From contig NZ_RXFS01000017.1 of NCBI RefSeq assembly GCF_003952185.1, positions 24,116 through 88,115 on the forward strand: DNA of 64,000 nucleotides, written 5' to 3'. The notes beneath the pieces were generated by a model. That model did no database searches. It was not told the origin of the DNA and was given only the letters and a program-made list of their open reading frames with translations. The translations under genes were made by a program, and so were the position numbers. Position 1 is the stretch's first letter. The number at the start of each line of letters is the position of its first letter. Positions 42,201 to 48,967 of the stretch are shown in pieces. The stretch is from Variovorax sp. 679 (GTDB lineage Bacteria; Pseudomonadota; Gammaproteobacteria; Burkholderiales; Burkholderiaceae_C).

Positions 42201-42346
42201 GCGCGAAGCCCGGCGCCATCGTGGTGGCCGACGGCACCAGCTGCCGCCACCAGATCGGCGACGGCGCGCAGCGCGAGGCGATGCACGTGGCGGTGCTGCT
42301 GGAGCGGCACCTGCTGCATACAGACCCGGTCCCCGAGGCGGGTTGA
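39269..42346 (+). CDS. FAD-linked oxidase fused to Fe-S and CCG domains (2-hydroxyacid dehydrogenase type)
   Basis: 1025 aa. It starts with a PCMH-type FAD domain (ARGGGTSQCGQTTG near residue 88), followed by an FAD-oxidase C-terminal domain to about 550. A ferredoxin-like part around residue 660 has CVGCKGCKRDCP, preceded by CNNNGHCRKFDAGTMCP. Two cysteine-rich CCG-type segments follow (HHCCGRTF near 818, SSCCGMAGSFG near 947). This layout resembles GlcD-GlcF-type glycolate or D-lactate dehydrogenases fused in one chain, passing electrons to the quinone pool. It is 30 bp after the GntR gene. Confidence 0.92.
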   Translation: MRIDPASHMQPAGTVLPPNDTCELLARRLRADTQGEVLFDDGSRGRYATDASIYQITPVGAFVPTNERDIATAIDVARDLKVPVLARGGGTSQCGQTTGAALVIDNSKHFRRVLDVNVEEGTATVEPGLVLDHLNAQLKPHGLWYPVDVSTSAQATLGGMAGNNSCGSRSIAYGNMVHNVLGASAWLSNGELVEFGTVGTLGVRAAGIAQFVRSLARQHREAMAENWPKVMRRVAGYNLDIFDNQSERPYTADGSVNLAHLLIGSEGTLAYTKSLKLKLAPLPRAKVLGIVNFPTFHAAMDSAQHIVKLGPTAVELVDRTMIELSLANPAFKPTVETALIGKPAAILLVEFSGADKASLLPQLKQLVELMGDLGLPGSVVEMPDDARQKNLWEVRKAGLNIMMSLKGDGKPVSFIEDCAVPLEHLAEYTDALTEVFAKHGSRGTWYAHASVGTLHVRPILDMRVDGAAKMRAIAEEASELVRKYKGAFSGEHGDGLCRGEWIEWQFGPAINEAFRAIKRKLDPIGLFNPGKIIDPPRMDDGALFRFAPPTAPKPYRRIELKPVLDWSGWNVNADPVTEVTTAPGTGGDSTGGLAKAVEMCNNNGHCRKFDAGTMCPSYRVTRDEQHLTRGRANTLRLALSGQLGPDAFTSEAMHETMDLCVGCKGCKRDCPTGVDMAKIKVEFLDHYKKRHGHTLKDRLVANLPDYAHKASRFPWLLNLRNNVPGAAWLGEKLLGFSAKRSLPEWRSDTFWRGKANEPGLFVERDVALSIARRGGKAAVLFVDTFNGTFESENAFAAARVLQAAGYVLHTVEKTGGHHCCGRTFLASGMVDEAKKKAEALIDALVPLARAGVPIVGLEPSCLLTLRDETLVMGFGEKAELVARHALLFEEFIAREIRQGRFELALKPAEAPILLHGHCHQKAFGAVSPVMEVLKLIPGAQPELIESSCCGMAGSFGYEASHFEVSMKMAEASLLPAIRAKPGAIVVADGTSCRHQIGDGAQREAMHVAVLLERHLLHTDPVPEAG

Positions 42347-42412
42347 GCGGCGGGCGCCTGCAGGCCGGCGGCACCTGCCGCAGAATAGGCCCGCCTGCCG
42401 CCCGCCACAGCA

Positions 42413-43642
42413 ATGCCGACGACGCTCGCTTCTCCATCCCCCATCTCTGCCCAGCCCACGCTGCGGCTTGCCTTCGCGCTTTCGATGGGGGCGGCGGTGT
42501 CGCTGGGCATCACACGCTTCGCATACGCGCTGCTGCTGCCGCCGATGCGCGCCGACCTGGGCTGGAGCTATGCGCTGGCAGGCGGCATGAACACGGCGAA
42601 CGCGGTCGGCTATCTGGTTGGCGCGCTGGTCACGCCGGCACTGATGCGGCGCTTCGGCGCGACCCGGCTGCTGGTGTTCGGCGCGGTGCTGGCCAGCGTG
42701 TTCATGGCAGGCAGCGGCTTCGTGACGGACGCATCGGCCTTGCTGCTGCAGCGCCTGCTGGCCGGCGTGGCGAGCGCCTGGGTGTTCGTCGCGGGCGGGT
42801 TGCTCGCGGCGCGGCTGGGCGAAGCGGGCTCCACGCGCGGCGGCCTGCTGCTCGGCATCTACTACGGCGGCACCGGCTTCGGCATCCTGCTGTCGGCGCT
42901 GCTCGTGCCGCAGGCGCTTCGCGCGGCGGCGGGCGCACCCCACGGCTGGACCTGGGCATGGTGGGCCCTGGCTCTCGCGAGCGCGGCGGCCACCTGCCTG
43001 CTGGCATGGGCCGGCCGTGCGATGCCGGCTCACGCGACACAGGCGGCACCAACCGCTTCCGTGGGAGCAGAGCCACCTGTCGCGCTGCATCGCTTCGGCT
43101 GGGCGCTTGCCGGCTATGCCCTGTTCGGCATGGGCTACATCGGCTACATGACTTTCGTGATCGCGCTGCTGCGCGAGCAAGGCGCCAGCGCCGGCTTCGT
43201 CACGCTGTTCTATGCCTTGCTGGGTATTGCCTGCGTGGCGTCCTCGCGGCTGTGGGCGGGGCTGCTCGACCGCTACCACGGCGGACAGCCGCAGGCGCTG
43301 CTCAACGGACTGCTCGGCGTGGCCACGCTGCTGCCGGTGCTGAGTTCGTCCGCGCCGGTGGCGCTGATTTCAGGCGTGCTGTTCGGCGGCGTGTTCCTGT
43401 CGGTGGTGGCCTCGACCACCGCGCTGGTGCGCCACAACCTGCCGCCATCGCGCTGGGCCCAGGGCATCAGCGCGTTCACCATCATCTTCGCGCTGGGGCA
43501 GATCGTCGGGCCGACGGTCACGGGCTGGATCTCGGACGGCCCCGGCGGACTGGCGCGCGGGCTCGTGGCTTCGGCAACGGCCCTCTGGCTCGGCGCGGTG
43601 CTGGCGTCGCGCCAGCATTCGCTGCAACGGGAGACATCGTGA
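42413..43642 (+). CDS. MFS transporter, YbfB/YjiJ family
   Basis: 409 aa with about twelve membrane helices. The N-terminal LAFALSMGAAVSLGITRFAYALLLPPMRADLGWSYA is the hallmark of the YbfB/YjiJ group, which is poorly characterised but often near metabolic genes. It is separated by 66 bp from the FAD/Fe-S gene on the same strand and overlaps the next start in TGATG. Confidence 0.9.
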   Translation: MPTTLASPSPISAQPTLRLAFALSMGAAVSLGITRFAYALLLPPMRADLGWSYALAGGMNTANAVGYLVGALVTPALMRRFGATRLLVFGAVLASVFMAGSGFVTDASALLLQRLLAGVASAWVFVAGGLLAARLGEAGSTRGGLLLGIYYGGTGFGILLSALLVPQALRAAAGAPHGWTWAWWALALASAAATCLLAWAGRAMPAHATQAAPTASVGAEPPVALHRFGWALAGYALFGMGYIGYMTFVIALLREQGASAGFVTLFYALLGIACVASSRLWAGLLDRYHGGQPQALLNGLLGVATLLPVLSSSAPVALISGVLFGGVFLSVVASTTALVRHNLPPSRWAQGISAFTIIFALGQIVGPTVTGWISDGPGGLARGLVASATALWLGAVLASRQHSLQRETS

Positions 43643-44178
43643 TGAGCGGCTTTGCCTTGTTCGAAACATCCATCGGCATGTGCGCCCTGGCATGGGGACC
43701 GCACGGACTGGTCGGCGTGCAGCTGCCCGCAGACAACGGCGAGCCGGCCACGCGGGCGCGCATGCGGCAACGCTTTCCGGACCTGCACGAAGGCCCGCCG
43801 GACGAAATGGCGCAGCGCGCCATCGATGCCATCCAGGGCCTGCTGCGTGGCGTGCACGACGACCTGAGCCATATCGAGCTCGATATGAGCGGCGTGTCGG
43901 AGTTCCACCAGCGCATCTACGCGATCGCGCGGCGCATTCCGCCGGGGCAGACCCGCACCTACGGCGAGATCGCCGAGGAGCTGGGCGACAAGGGCCTGTC
44001 GCGCGCCGTGGGCCAGGCGATGGGCCACAACCCGTTCGCGCCCGTGGTGCCATGCCACCGTGTGCTTGCCGCGGGCAACAAGCCGGGTGGCTTCTCGGCA
44101 GGCGGCGGTGCGCTGACCAAGCTGCGCATGCTCGACATCGAGGATGCGCGGCCGAACGGGATGGCTTCGCTTTTCTAG
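43642..44178 (+). CDS. ogt: Methylated-DNA-[protein]-cysteine S-methyltransferase
   Basis: 178-aa suicide DNA-repair protein that takes the alkyl group from O6-alkylguanine. Alkyl-acceptor Cys138 lies in the invariant PCHR motif (VVPCHRVL), followed by AAGNKPGGFSAGGGALTKLRML. The helix-turn-helix RTYGEIAEELG with arginine finger region SRAVGQAMGHNP is intact. No Ada-type activator domain is present, so it is the Ogt type. It is coupled to the MFS gene through TGATG and overlaps the convergent MFS stop by 4 bp. Confidence 0.94.
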   Translation: MSGFALFETSIGMCALAWGPHGLVGVQLPADNGEPATRARMRQRFPDLHEGPPDEMAQRAIDAIQGLLRGVHDDLSHIELDMSGVSEFHQRIYAIARRIPPGQTRTYGEIAEELGDKGLSRAVGQAMGHNPFAPVVPCHRVLAAGNKPGGFSAGGGALTKLRMLDIEDARPNGMASLF

Positions 44179-45398
44179 ACTGCGGGCACCGGCAGCCGGT
44201 GCAGCGTCGCGATGCGCGAGGCGAAGATGATCGCCGCCTGCAGCGCGAATCCCGCGAGCGCCAGCAGCAGGCAGGCCGGTTCACCCCATGCCGCACCGAC
44301 GACGCCGCCCAGCGCTGCGCCGATGGGCCGTGCGCCCGCGTTGATCGTTAGGAACACAGCCGACACCCGGCCCAGCATCGTTGCCGCCGTCACGCTTTGG
44401 CGCAGCGTGGTCGAGGTGATGACCCAGACCATCGGCCCCGCGCCGAACAGGAAGAACGAGAGCGCCGCCAGCGTGGCCGTCGGCACGACGAGCGTGCCCG
44501 CCATCGCTGCCGCGGCCAGGACGGCGACCGAGGGCCCCACCTGTATCGCGCGGCCGAACGGCAGGCGCGCAACCACGCGCGGTGTGAGCAGCGCGCCGAC
44601 GACCATGCCCGCGCCGTACATCGCCAGCGTGAAACCGACCGCCTGCGCGCCGAGGCCGAGCACTCGCACCGCGTAGGGCACGTACCCGGCCTGCAGCACG
44701 AACCACGAGATGTTGAAGACCGCACCGGTCATCAGCATCGGCCGCAGCATCTCGTGCTGCCAGACGAAGCGCGCGCCGTCGCGCACTTCGAGCAACGGAT
44801 GTCGCCCGGGCACGGGTGTGCGCGGCGCCTCGGTCAATCGCAACAGCAGGCCCACGGCCGAGACCGACAGCACGGCTGCCAGCACGAACGCCGCCGACGC
44901 GCCGGCCCATGCCACCAGCGCGCCCGCCAGCGCGGGACCGGCGGTGAACGCCGCGCTGCGCGCCAGCTCGAGCCGCCCGTTGGCCGCGGCCAGCGCTTCC
45001 CGAGGTACAAGCGCCGGCACCAATGCGGGCGCCGCGACGCTGAAACCCACGGTGCCGACCGCGCCCAGGAAACCGAGCACGGCCAGCCAGCCGATGCTGA
45101 GCTTCGACACGAACACCATCGCCAGCAGCACGAGCAGCGAGATCGCCCGCAGTCCCTCGGACCAGACCATCAGCCGCCGTCGCGACATGCGATCCGCGAG
45201 CAGGCCCATGGGCATCGAGATCAACAGGAAGGGCAATGTCTGGACGGCGGCGAGAAAGCCGATCTCGCCCGGCCCGGCGCCGAGCGCCAGCACGGCAACC
45301 AGCGGTACGGCCGCAAGGCTCAGCTGTTCGGCGGACTGCGCTGCGAGGTTGGACCACGCGAGGTTCTGGAAGGAGCGGGGAAGGGGTGTGTGAGGCAT
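44175..45398 (-). CDS. MFS transporter, EntS-like
   Basis: 407 aa, twelve predicted helices. The start FQNLAWSNLAAQSAEQLSLAAVPLVAVLALGAGPGEIGFLAAVQTLPFLL and MGLLADRMSRRRLMVWSE match the enterobactin-exporter-like MFS branch. It is on the same strand as, and 78 bp downstream of, a LysR gene, so the two may be co-transcribed. Substrate unknown. Confidence 0.88.
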   Translation of the reverse strand: MPHTPLPRSFQNLAWSNLAAQSAEQLSLAAVPLVAVLALGAGPGEIGFLAAVQTLPFLLISMPMGLLADRMSRRRLMVWSEGLRAISLLVLLAMVFVSKLSIGWLAVLGFLGAVGTVGFSVAAPALVPALVPREALAAANGRLELARSAAFTAGPALAGALVAWAGASAAFVLAAVLSVSAVGLLLRLTEAPRTPVPGRHPLLEVRDGARFVWQHEMLRPMLMTGAVFNISWFVLQAGYVPYAVRVLGLGAQAVGFTLAMYGAGMVVGALLTPRVVARLPFGRAIQVGPSVAVLAAAAMAGTLVVPTATLAALSFFLFGAGPMVWVITSTTLRQSVTAATMLGRVSAVFLTINAGARPIGAALGGVVGAAWGEPACLLLALAGFALQAAIIFASRIATLHRLPVPAV

Positions 45399-45476
45399 GC
45401 CTTGATCGTGCCGGCGGCGGGCTCGCGCGGCCGGCCGTTTCCGGACACGCGAGCAAGGCTCTGCGCATTGCCCCGG

Positions 45477-46364
45477 CTAGGCCCCCTGTGCCTGCATCTC
45501 CTCGAACCACTCGGCCACGTATGCGGTCTCCGGCGCGGCATCGGGCGCCAGGCCGTAGTAGTAGCGATCCAGCGTCATGCGCAGCGCTGGCAGCGGCGAC
45601 TGCAGGCGGCCCGAGGCCAGGTCGTGCGACACCAGCGAGGTCGGCGCCAGCGCAATGCCCAGCCCGTCGACCGCCGCCTGCAGCACGAAGTGAAGATGGT
45701 CGAACTGCAGCCTGCCAGCGGGCCGGGTGCGGGGCGCGCCGACCTGTTTCTTCCATGCGTCCCAGTCGTCCTTGCGTGTCCGGGCCGACAGCAGCACGTG
45801 CGAGGAGAGGGCGCGCAGGTCGGGCAGCGGATGGCCGCTGAACAGCGCGGGTGCGCCGACCACCAGCACCTCGTCTTCGAGAAAGGGCTGCACCTCCATC
45901 GAGGCAGGCCAGCCCTCGAGGCTCCGGCGCACCGCGATGTCGAAGCTGCCGATGGCCTCTTCGGGCATGACGGTGCTGGTGACGACCTGCGGCTCGATGT
46001 CGGGGAAGCGCTCGACGAAGGACGGCAGGCGCGGAATGAGCCAGCGCACGGCAAAGGAGGGCCGCACGTTGATCCGCACCGCGCGCGCCGGCCCCTGCGA
46101 CTGCAGCGAGCGCGCCGCCGCGCCGATCTGCGCGAGCGCGGGCTGCACCTCGGCGAAGAACTGCTGCCCCTCCGCGGTCAGCGCAACCTGGCGGATGCGC
46201 CGCTCGAACAGCGCGACACCGAGGAATTCTTCAAGGCTCTTGATCTGCCGGCTCACCGCGCTGTGCGTGACGTGCAGTTCGAGCGCCGCGCGCGTGAAGC
46301 TGAGATGGCGCGCGGCGGCAGCGAAGGCGCGCACGGCGTTGAGGGGAGGCTCTCGAAGCGGCAT
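45477..46364 (-). CDS. LysR family transcriptional regulator (GcvA-like)
   Basis: 295 aa from ATG 46364; an in-frame ATG at 46385 is an alternative, neither having a strong ribosome site. N-terminal LNAVRAFAAAARHLSFTRAALELHVTHSAVSRQIKSLEEFLGVALF is a typical GcvA-type DNA-binding head. It is divergent from the MFS gene at 46443 (78-bp gap) and upstream of another MFS gene on its own strand, so either pump may be its target. Confidence 0.92.
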   Translation of the reverse strand: MPLREPPLNAVRAFAAAARHLSFTRAALELHVTHSAVSRQIKSLEEFLGVALFERRIRQVALTAEGQQFFAEVQPALAQIGAAARSLQSQGPARAVRINVRPSFAVRWLIPRLPSFVERFPDIEPQVVTSTVMPEEAIGSFDIAVRRSLEGWPASMEVQPFLEDEVLVVGAPALFSGHPLPDLRALSSHVLLSARTRKDDWDAWKKQVGAPRTRPAGRLQFDHLHFVLQAAVDGLGIALAPTSLVSHDLASGRLQSPLPALRMTLDRYYYGLAPDAAPETAYVAEWFEEMQAQGA

Positions 46365-46442
46365 GCGTGCAATTTTCTCACGCATGGCTGGCGTTAATGT
46401 CGTTTGTCGGCGCGGTATGCGGCGGCGCACCATCAGGGCTCG

Positions 46443-47609
46443 ATGTCACGCACCTCACCTGCTCCCAACCCCACCTTCACCGACCAGAATTCCCGCCACG
46501 CGGCGATGGCGCTCGGCCTTTCGCTGCCGGCCGACGTGGTGCTCTACCTGCTGCTGCCGATGTACGCCAGCCAGTTCGGCGTGACGCTCGCCGAGGCCGG
46601 CATGCTGCTCGCGGCCAACCGGCTGGTGCGCATCGCGGGCTATGGCTTCGTCGCCCGTTTCTACGCCCGCAACGGCGACCGGCTGACCTGCACCATCGCC
46701 GTCGTGGCGGCGGCAGTGTGCGGACTGGGCTACGCCGCGCTCTCCGGCTTCTGGGCGCTGCTGCCGCTGCGGCTGATGTGGGGCCTGTGCTTCGCGGCGC
46801 TGAACCTGTCGACCCAGGCACTGGCCACGGCCGACCCGGTGGGCGCGGCTCGGCGCAACGGGCGTTCGCGTGCCTTCATCGCGATGGGCCCGGTACTGGC
46901 GCTGCCGCTCGGTGCGCTGCTGGCGCACTGGACAGGGCCGCGCACGATCTTCGGCATCCTCGCGGTGTTCTCGCTGCTTGCATGGTTCGTCACGCGGCGG
47001 TTGCCGGCGGCGCCGCATCCCGTGGCCAAACCGGGCAAGCGCTTCAAGCGGCCCAACAGCCTCGACGGCTGGTCGTTCATGGAAGGGTTGGCGCTCGACG
47101 GGCTCTTCATCGTCGGCCTCTCGTATCTCGGCAAGGACCTGCTGCCGGGTGGCGCAGTGATCGTGGCCGGCGTGCTGATGGCGCTGCGCTACCTCGCGGA
47201 AATCCTGCTGAGCCCGGTCGGCGGGCACATGGCCGAACGTTTCGGCGCCGAGCGCCTGCTGGTGAGCCTGTCGCTCGTCACCGCCATCGCGCTCGTGGGT
47301 TTCGGCCTCGGCTGGCTCTGGAGCTGCGCGGCGCTGATCGTGGTGCTGCGTGCCTTGCAGCTGCCCTTGCTGCCGCCCATCGTGGCGCGCCGCACGCCGG
47401 GCCCTGAGCGCGTGCAGGCACTGGCCGCGCGTTCGGTGTGGCGAGACATCGGCGCGGGCACCGGGCCGTTGATCGCGGGCCTGCTGCTGCCGGTTGCGTC
47501 GCCATCGTGGATCTACGGCGCAGCCGCCTTGCTGCTTGCGCTCACGGCGCTGGCCTGCGGCTGGGGCGCATCGCCACAATCCATCAACATCCAGCAAGGA
47601 AGCACATGA
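46443..47609 (+). CDS. MFS transporter
   Basis: 388 aa from ATG 46443, with about twelve membrane helices. Conserved MFS features include FVARFYARNGDRLT (helix 2-3 loop) and ERFGAERLL in the second half. The C-terminal ARRTPGPERVQALAARSVWRDIGAGTGPL is typical of efflux MFS. Its stop overlaps the PPOX gene start (ATGA), and it is divergent from a LysR gene. Likely an exporter of a compound sensed by that regulator. Confidence 0.88.
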   Translation: MSRTSPAPNPTFTDQNSRHAAMALGLSLPADVVLYLLLPMYASQFGVTLAEAGMLLAANRLVRIAGYGFVARFYARNGDRLTCTIAVVAAAVCGLGYAALSGFWALLPLRLMWGLCFAALNLSTQALATADPVGAARRNGRSRAFIAMGPVLALPLGALLAHWTGPRTIFGILAVFSLLAWFVTRRLPAAPHPVAKPGKRFKRPNSLDGWSFMEGLALDGLFIVGLSYLGKDLLPGGAVIVAGVLMALRYLAEILLSPVGGHMAERFGAERLLVSLSLVTAIALVGFGLGWLWSCAALIVVLRALQLPLLPPIVARRTPGPERVQALAARSVWRDIGAGTGPLIAGLLLPVASPSWIYGAAALLLALTALACGWGASPQSINIQQGST

Positions 47610-48226
47610 CGACCTCCCACGCCATTGAAACCGTCGCCCAGCTCGAGGCCCTGTTCGGCCAGCCCGGCGAGGCTTCGCTGAAAAAGGAGGTGCCGTACCT
47701 GCACCCGGCCTACCAGGCGCTGATCGCCGCATCGCCATTTGCGGTGCTCGCGACCCTCGGCCCCGGCGGGCTGGACGCTTCGCCGCGCGGCGACCCGCCG
47801 GGCTTCGTCGCAGTGCAGGACGAGAAGACGCTGCTCATGCCCGAGCGCCGAGGCAACAACCGCATCGACAGCCTGCGCAACATCGTGGCCGATCCGCGCG
47901 TGGCGCTGCTGTTTTTGATTCCCGGCGTGGGCGAGACGCTGCGGGTGAACGGCAGGGCGCAGATCACGGTCGAGCCGGCGTTGCTGGAGCGCTTCGCGAT
48001 GGACGGCAAGCCGCCGCAATGCGTGATCCGCATCACGGTGGAGACGGTGTTCTTCCAGTGCGCGAGGGCCATCCAGCGCTCGAAGCTGTGGGCGCCGTTG
48101 CAGGCGGATGCGAAGCGTGAGGTGCCGACGCCCGGCGCCATTCTTTCGGCGCTGACCGAAGCAGCCTTCGATGGGGAAACCTACGACCGCGAGTTGCCGG
48201 CGCGCCAGCAGGCGACGCTGTACTGA
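47606..48226 (+). CDS. FMN-binding pyridoxamine 5'-phosphate oxidase-like protein
   Basis: 206-aa split-barrel flavoprotein of the PPOX superfamily, closest to the MSMEG_1061-type branch (PFAVLATLGPGGLDASPRGDPPGFV, then RRGNNRIDSLRNIVADPRVALLFLIPGVGETLRVNG). These bind FMN or F420 and are not biosynthetic PdxH. It starts in the ATGA overlap with the MFS gene, so the two form a unit. A strong terminator follows 27 bp after the stop. Confidence 0.9.
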   Translation: MTTSHAIETVAQLEALFGQPGEASLKKEVPYLHPAYQALIAASPFAVLATLGPGGLDASPRGDPPGFVAVQDEKTLLMPERRGNNRIDSLRNIVADPRVALLFLIPGVGETLRVNGRAQITVEPALLERFAMDGKPPQCVIRITVETVFFQCARAIQRSKLWAPLQADAKREVPTPGAILSALTEAAFDGETYDRELPARQQATLY

Positions 48227-48252
48227 TCGCATGGCCCATTCCGGCCGCCCAT

Positions 48253-48280
48253 GAAAAAGCCCGCATCAGCGGGCTTTTTC
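48253..48280 (+). terminator. Strong bidirectional intrinsic terminator
   Basis: GAAAAAGCCCGC (48253-48264) pairs perfectly with GCGGGCTTTTTC (48269-48280) around an ATCA loop. It has A- and T-tracts on both sides, so it can end transcription of the PPOX gene (+) and of the small secreted-peptide gene (-). Confidence 0.9.
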
Positions 48281-48301
48281 ATTCGGTTTGCACCGGCAGG
48301 A

Positions 48302-48466
48302 TCAACGCACCCAGTGGCAAACGCGGTGGTGATGACGCGCGTCCCACTTGCACACCTTGTGCTTCTTGGGGTGGTGGGCCGGCGCGGCGGAAGCGATGCT
48401 CGGTGCCAGCATGGCGAGGCCGGCGAACGCGAGGATGCTGGAGAGGATGAAATGCTTGGTCTTCAT
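48302..48466 (-). CDS. Small secreted His/Lys-rich peptide
   Basis: 54 aa from ATG 48466 with AAGGAAG as ribosome site. Residues 1-27 are a signal peptide ending SIASA. The mature 27 residues are strongly basic and His-rich (HHPKKHKVCKWDARHHHRVCHWVR), with two cysteines and two tryptophans. Similar short peptides ending in VCHW are scattered in Burkholderiales; their role is unknown, possibly metal binding. Transcription ends at the bidirectional hairpin. Confidence 0.75.
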   Translation of the reverse strand: MKTKHFILSSILAFAGLAMLAPSIASAAPAHHPKKHKVCKWDARHHHRVCHWVR

Positions 48467-48627
48467 GGCGTTCTTCCTTGGCAGTGACATCAATCGAGGA
48501 ATTGCGTCGTTCAACGAGCGCTCTTGTAAAACGTCCGTGTAAACATTCAGATGACAGTTGATAACGGGTTTGGCGTGAAAAACCGCACTGATCGCAGTAC
48601 CTGGAATGCCATCCGGTCAACTCCGGA

Positions 48628-48967
48628 TCAGGCTCGCCCGGGTGCTGCCTGCTCGGTGCGTGCGTCGTGCCAGATGATCAGCACCAGCCCGCATGCCACT
48701 GCCGACAGCATCGCCAGGAAGATCGCGGCGTAGATGTCGTTGCCCATCCCGTCCTTCAGCGCGCCGAAGATGGTCGGGCCGATGTAGCCGCCCAGGCTGC
48801 CGATGGAATTGATCCATGCGATGCCCGCGGCGGCCGTGGTGCCGCTCAGGATGGCGGTGGGCAGCGTCACGGTGGCCATCTTCGGCACGGGCGCGGAAGT
48901 CTGGGCGGCCAGCACGAGGCCGATGAAGATGCAGGCCAGCGGGATCGGCAGGAACCACTTGTCATGA
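48628..48967 (-). pseudogene. 3' remnant of an MFS transporter gene
   Basis: The frame encodes about 110 residues reading KWFLPIPLACIFIGLVLAAQ, then GIAWINSIGSLGGYIGPTIFGALKDG and two more helices. This is the last quarter of an anion:cation-symporter-type MFS protein. There is no initiation codon at a sensible place and no N-terminal three quarters: upstream the sequence becomes the M48 protease gene. A GTG at 48913-48915 could start a 95-aa fragment, but a functional product is unlikely. It is best read as a truncation left by a rearrangement. Confidence 0.75.

Noticed and set aside
38486..43279. Very long minus-strand open frame (about 1597 codons) opposite the GntR and FAD/Fe-S genes
   Set aside because: It is antisense to two convincing genes, has Arg/His/Gln-rich, low-complexity composition typical of GC-rich shadow frames, and shows no domain.
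48628..48915. 95-codon GTG-start frame as an intact small membrane protein
   Set aside because: It aligns with the interior and end of an MFS transporter, and the open frame continues upstream with MFS sequence, so it is a remnant rather than a gene with its own start.
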